A DNA stretch of 64,000 nt from Anaerolineae bacterium (lineage in GTDB: Bacteria; Chloroflexota; Anaerolineae; Aggregatilineales; J027), in assembly GCA_019913005.1 (NCBI GenBank), contig JAIOHL010000124.1, positions 254,227 to 318,226 on the forward strand. Reading direction: 5' to 3'. Both the position numbers and the translations under genes were made by a program. Below the pieces are notes generated by a model that was not told the DNA's origin, did no database searches, and was given only the letters and a program-made list of their open reading frames with translations. Position 1 is the stretch's first letter; each line of letters begins with the position of its first letter. Of the stretch, positions 63,699 to 64,000 are shown piece by piece.

Positions 63699-63719
63699 TT
63701 AAATTTTTCCCAAATTTAA
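63699..63719. promoter_or_regulatory. 8-bp inverted repeat next to -35
   Basis: TTAAATTT (63699-63706), spacer TTCCC, AAATTTAA (63712-63719), directly before TTGCGC. It could be an operator or an AT-rich UP element. Confidence 0.45.
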
Positions 63720-63722
63720 CCC

Positions 63723-63751
63723 TTGCGCGTCTGAATGGCACATGGTAAATT
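63723..63751 (+). promoter_or_regulatory. Promoter of the structured RNA
   Basis: TTGCGC at 63723-63728, 17-base spacer, TAAATT at 63746-63751. Start expected near 63758. Confidence 0.6.
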
Positions 63752-63757
63752 AGGGGA

Positions 63758-63916
63758 TGTACCGCAAGACAAGGGAAGAGACGTTGGGGATAGCAAAAGT
63801 AGCTATGCTAACGAATGACAAATCAGGAGGCAACAGACGCACGTAGTTGAGGCATGGAAATGCACAACGGAATTTAGTGTCTGTGACCGACTGGTGGAGC
63901 ACCGAGTCGGTTTTTT
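63758..63916 (+). ncRNA. Candidate structured RNA or riboregulatory leader, unknown class
   Basis: About 160 bases from the predicted start to a strong terminator contain no credible gene but several stems: CGTT/AACG (63782-63785, 63810-63813) around ATAGC/GCTAT (63790-63794, 63802-63806); ACAGAC/GTCTGT (63833-63838, 63879-63884) enclosing GTTG/CAAC and GCAT/ATGC (63846-63868). It is not recognised as SRP RNA, 6S, tmRNA, RNase P RNA or a known riboswitch. It could be a free small RNA or a leader for a gene beyond the window. Confidence 0.5.
63886..63916 (+). terminator. Strong terminator of the structured RNA
   Basis: ACCGACT (63886-63892) pairs with AGTCGGT (63905-63911), with inner GGTG/CACC pairs and a GAG loop, followed by TTTTTT (63911-63916). 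Confidence 0.85.
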
Positions 63917-64000
63917 GTTGCGGAGCACCTTAACAATCGATGCGTGACCTGAAAAGGTCGAAGAAACGACAGAATGAAGGACGATGAAAATCCTTTGAAA

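Noticed and set aside
63886..63916. Resemblance of the terminator to the end of Cas9 tracrRNA
   Set aside because: Only the GCACCGAGTCGGT hairpin is alike; no anti-repeat, CRISPR array or cas9 is nearby.
63758..63916. T-box leader
   Set aside because: The conserved T-box sequence GGTGGNACCGCG is not intact (GGTGGAGCACCGAG) and there is no long specifier stem.
63940..63987. 15-codon basic open frame after the terminator
   Set aside because: Too short, without a ribosome site at good distance, and near the window edge.
1..64000. tRNA or rRNA genes and insertion sequences
   Set aside because: Spacers were read for tRNA T-arm motifs, rRNA signatures and terminal inverted repeats with transposase; none was found.

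Overview
The window is 64 kb of bacterial chromosome with dense, short-spaced genes on both strands, no transposase, phage gene, rRNA, tRNA or CRISPR array. Gene content points to Chloroflexota, perhaps an Anaerolineae-like lineage: an mur/fts cluster ending in an FtsZ with a long Pro/Gln linker, secreted TolB-like propellers, Thr/Pro-rich extracellular tails, HrcA, a ThiN-type thiamine pyrophosphokinase under a TPP riboswitch, and a form II CoxL cluster. This placement is inference, because no marker RNA is present and base composition was judged by eye as moderate.

Left part (1-14.2 kb, all + strand): the murG 3' end, a CvpA-like membrane protein, murC, murB, ftsQ, ftsA and ftsZ form the peptidoglycan and division cluster. 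Then come a lone receiver, a secreted HExxH protein, an L,D-transpeptidase and a TolB-like propeller (envelope functions), a LON-N protein, and the lipid genes plsX and fabF. A bidirectional terminator separates these from a minus-strand group of folE, lytic transglycosylase and pterin dehydratase. folB and an extended folK diverge from it, so pterin/folate synthesis is clustered at 14.2-17.5 kb.

Central part (17.5-27 kb): a promoter starts a nine-kilobase aerobic-type molybdenum hydroxylase operon, coxG-S-L-M then coxD-E-F and a molybdopterin-binding protein. The CoxL active-site loop is AYRGAGR, the form II type, so the substrate is unknown and CO should not be assumed. From 27 to 44 kb are rplI, a RodZ-like protein, a methyltransferase, MgtC, an orphan PAAR protein, radA, an NAD-salvage pair (nicotinate phosphoribosyltransferase and a nicotinamidase-like hydrolase), a GAF histidine kinase, FHA, GNAT, a lone peptide-type solute-binding lipoprotein-like protein and several unknowns.

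Right part (44-64 kb): a CbpA-type DnaJ, thioredoxin and hrcA (stress), a trehalose-phosphatase-like HAD protein, a multi-domain lipoprotein, a Pro/Gln-rich membrane protein paired with a winged-helix AAA+ ATPase, a LolD/MacB-like ABC system with xseB, DUF2085/DUF4126/USP genes, and a thiamine operon (thiN, thiamine-binding protein, ABC permease, binding protein, ATPase, DUF402, DinB) under a TPP riboswitch with terminator. The last 400 bases hold no gene but a well-formed promoter, hairpins and a strong terminator: a probable structured RNA of about 160 nt, the most novel-looking item here.
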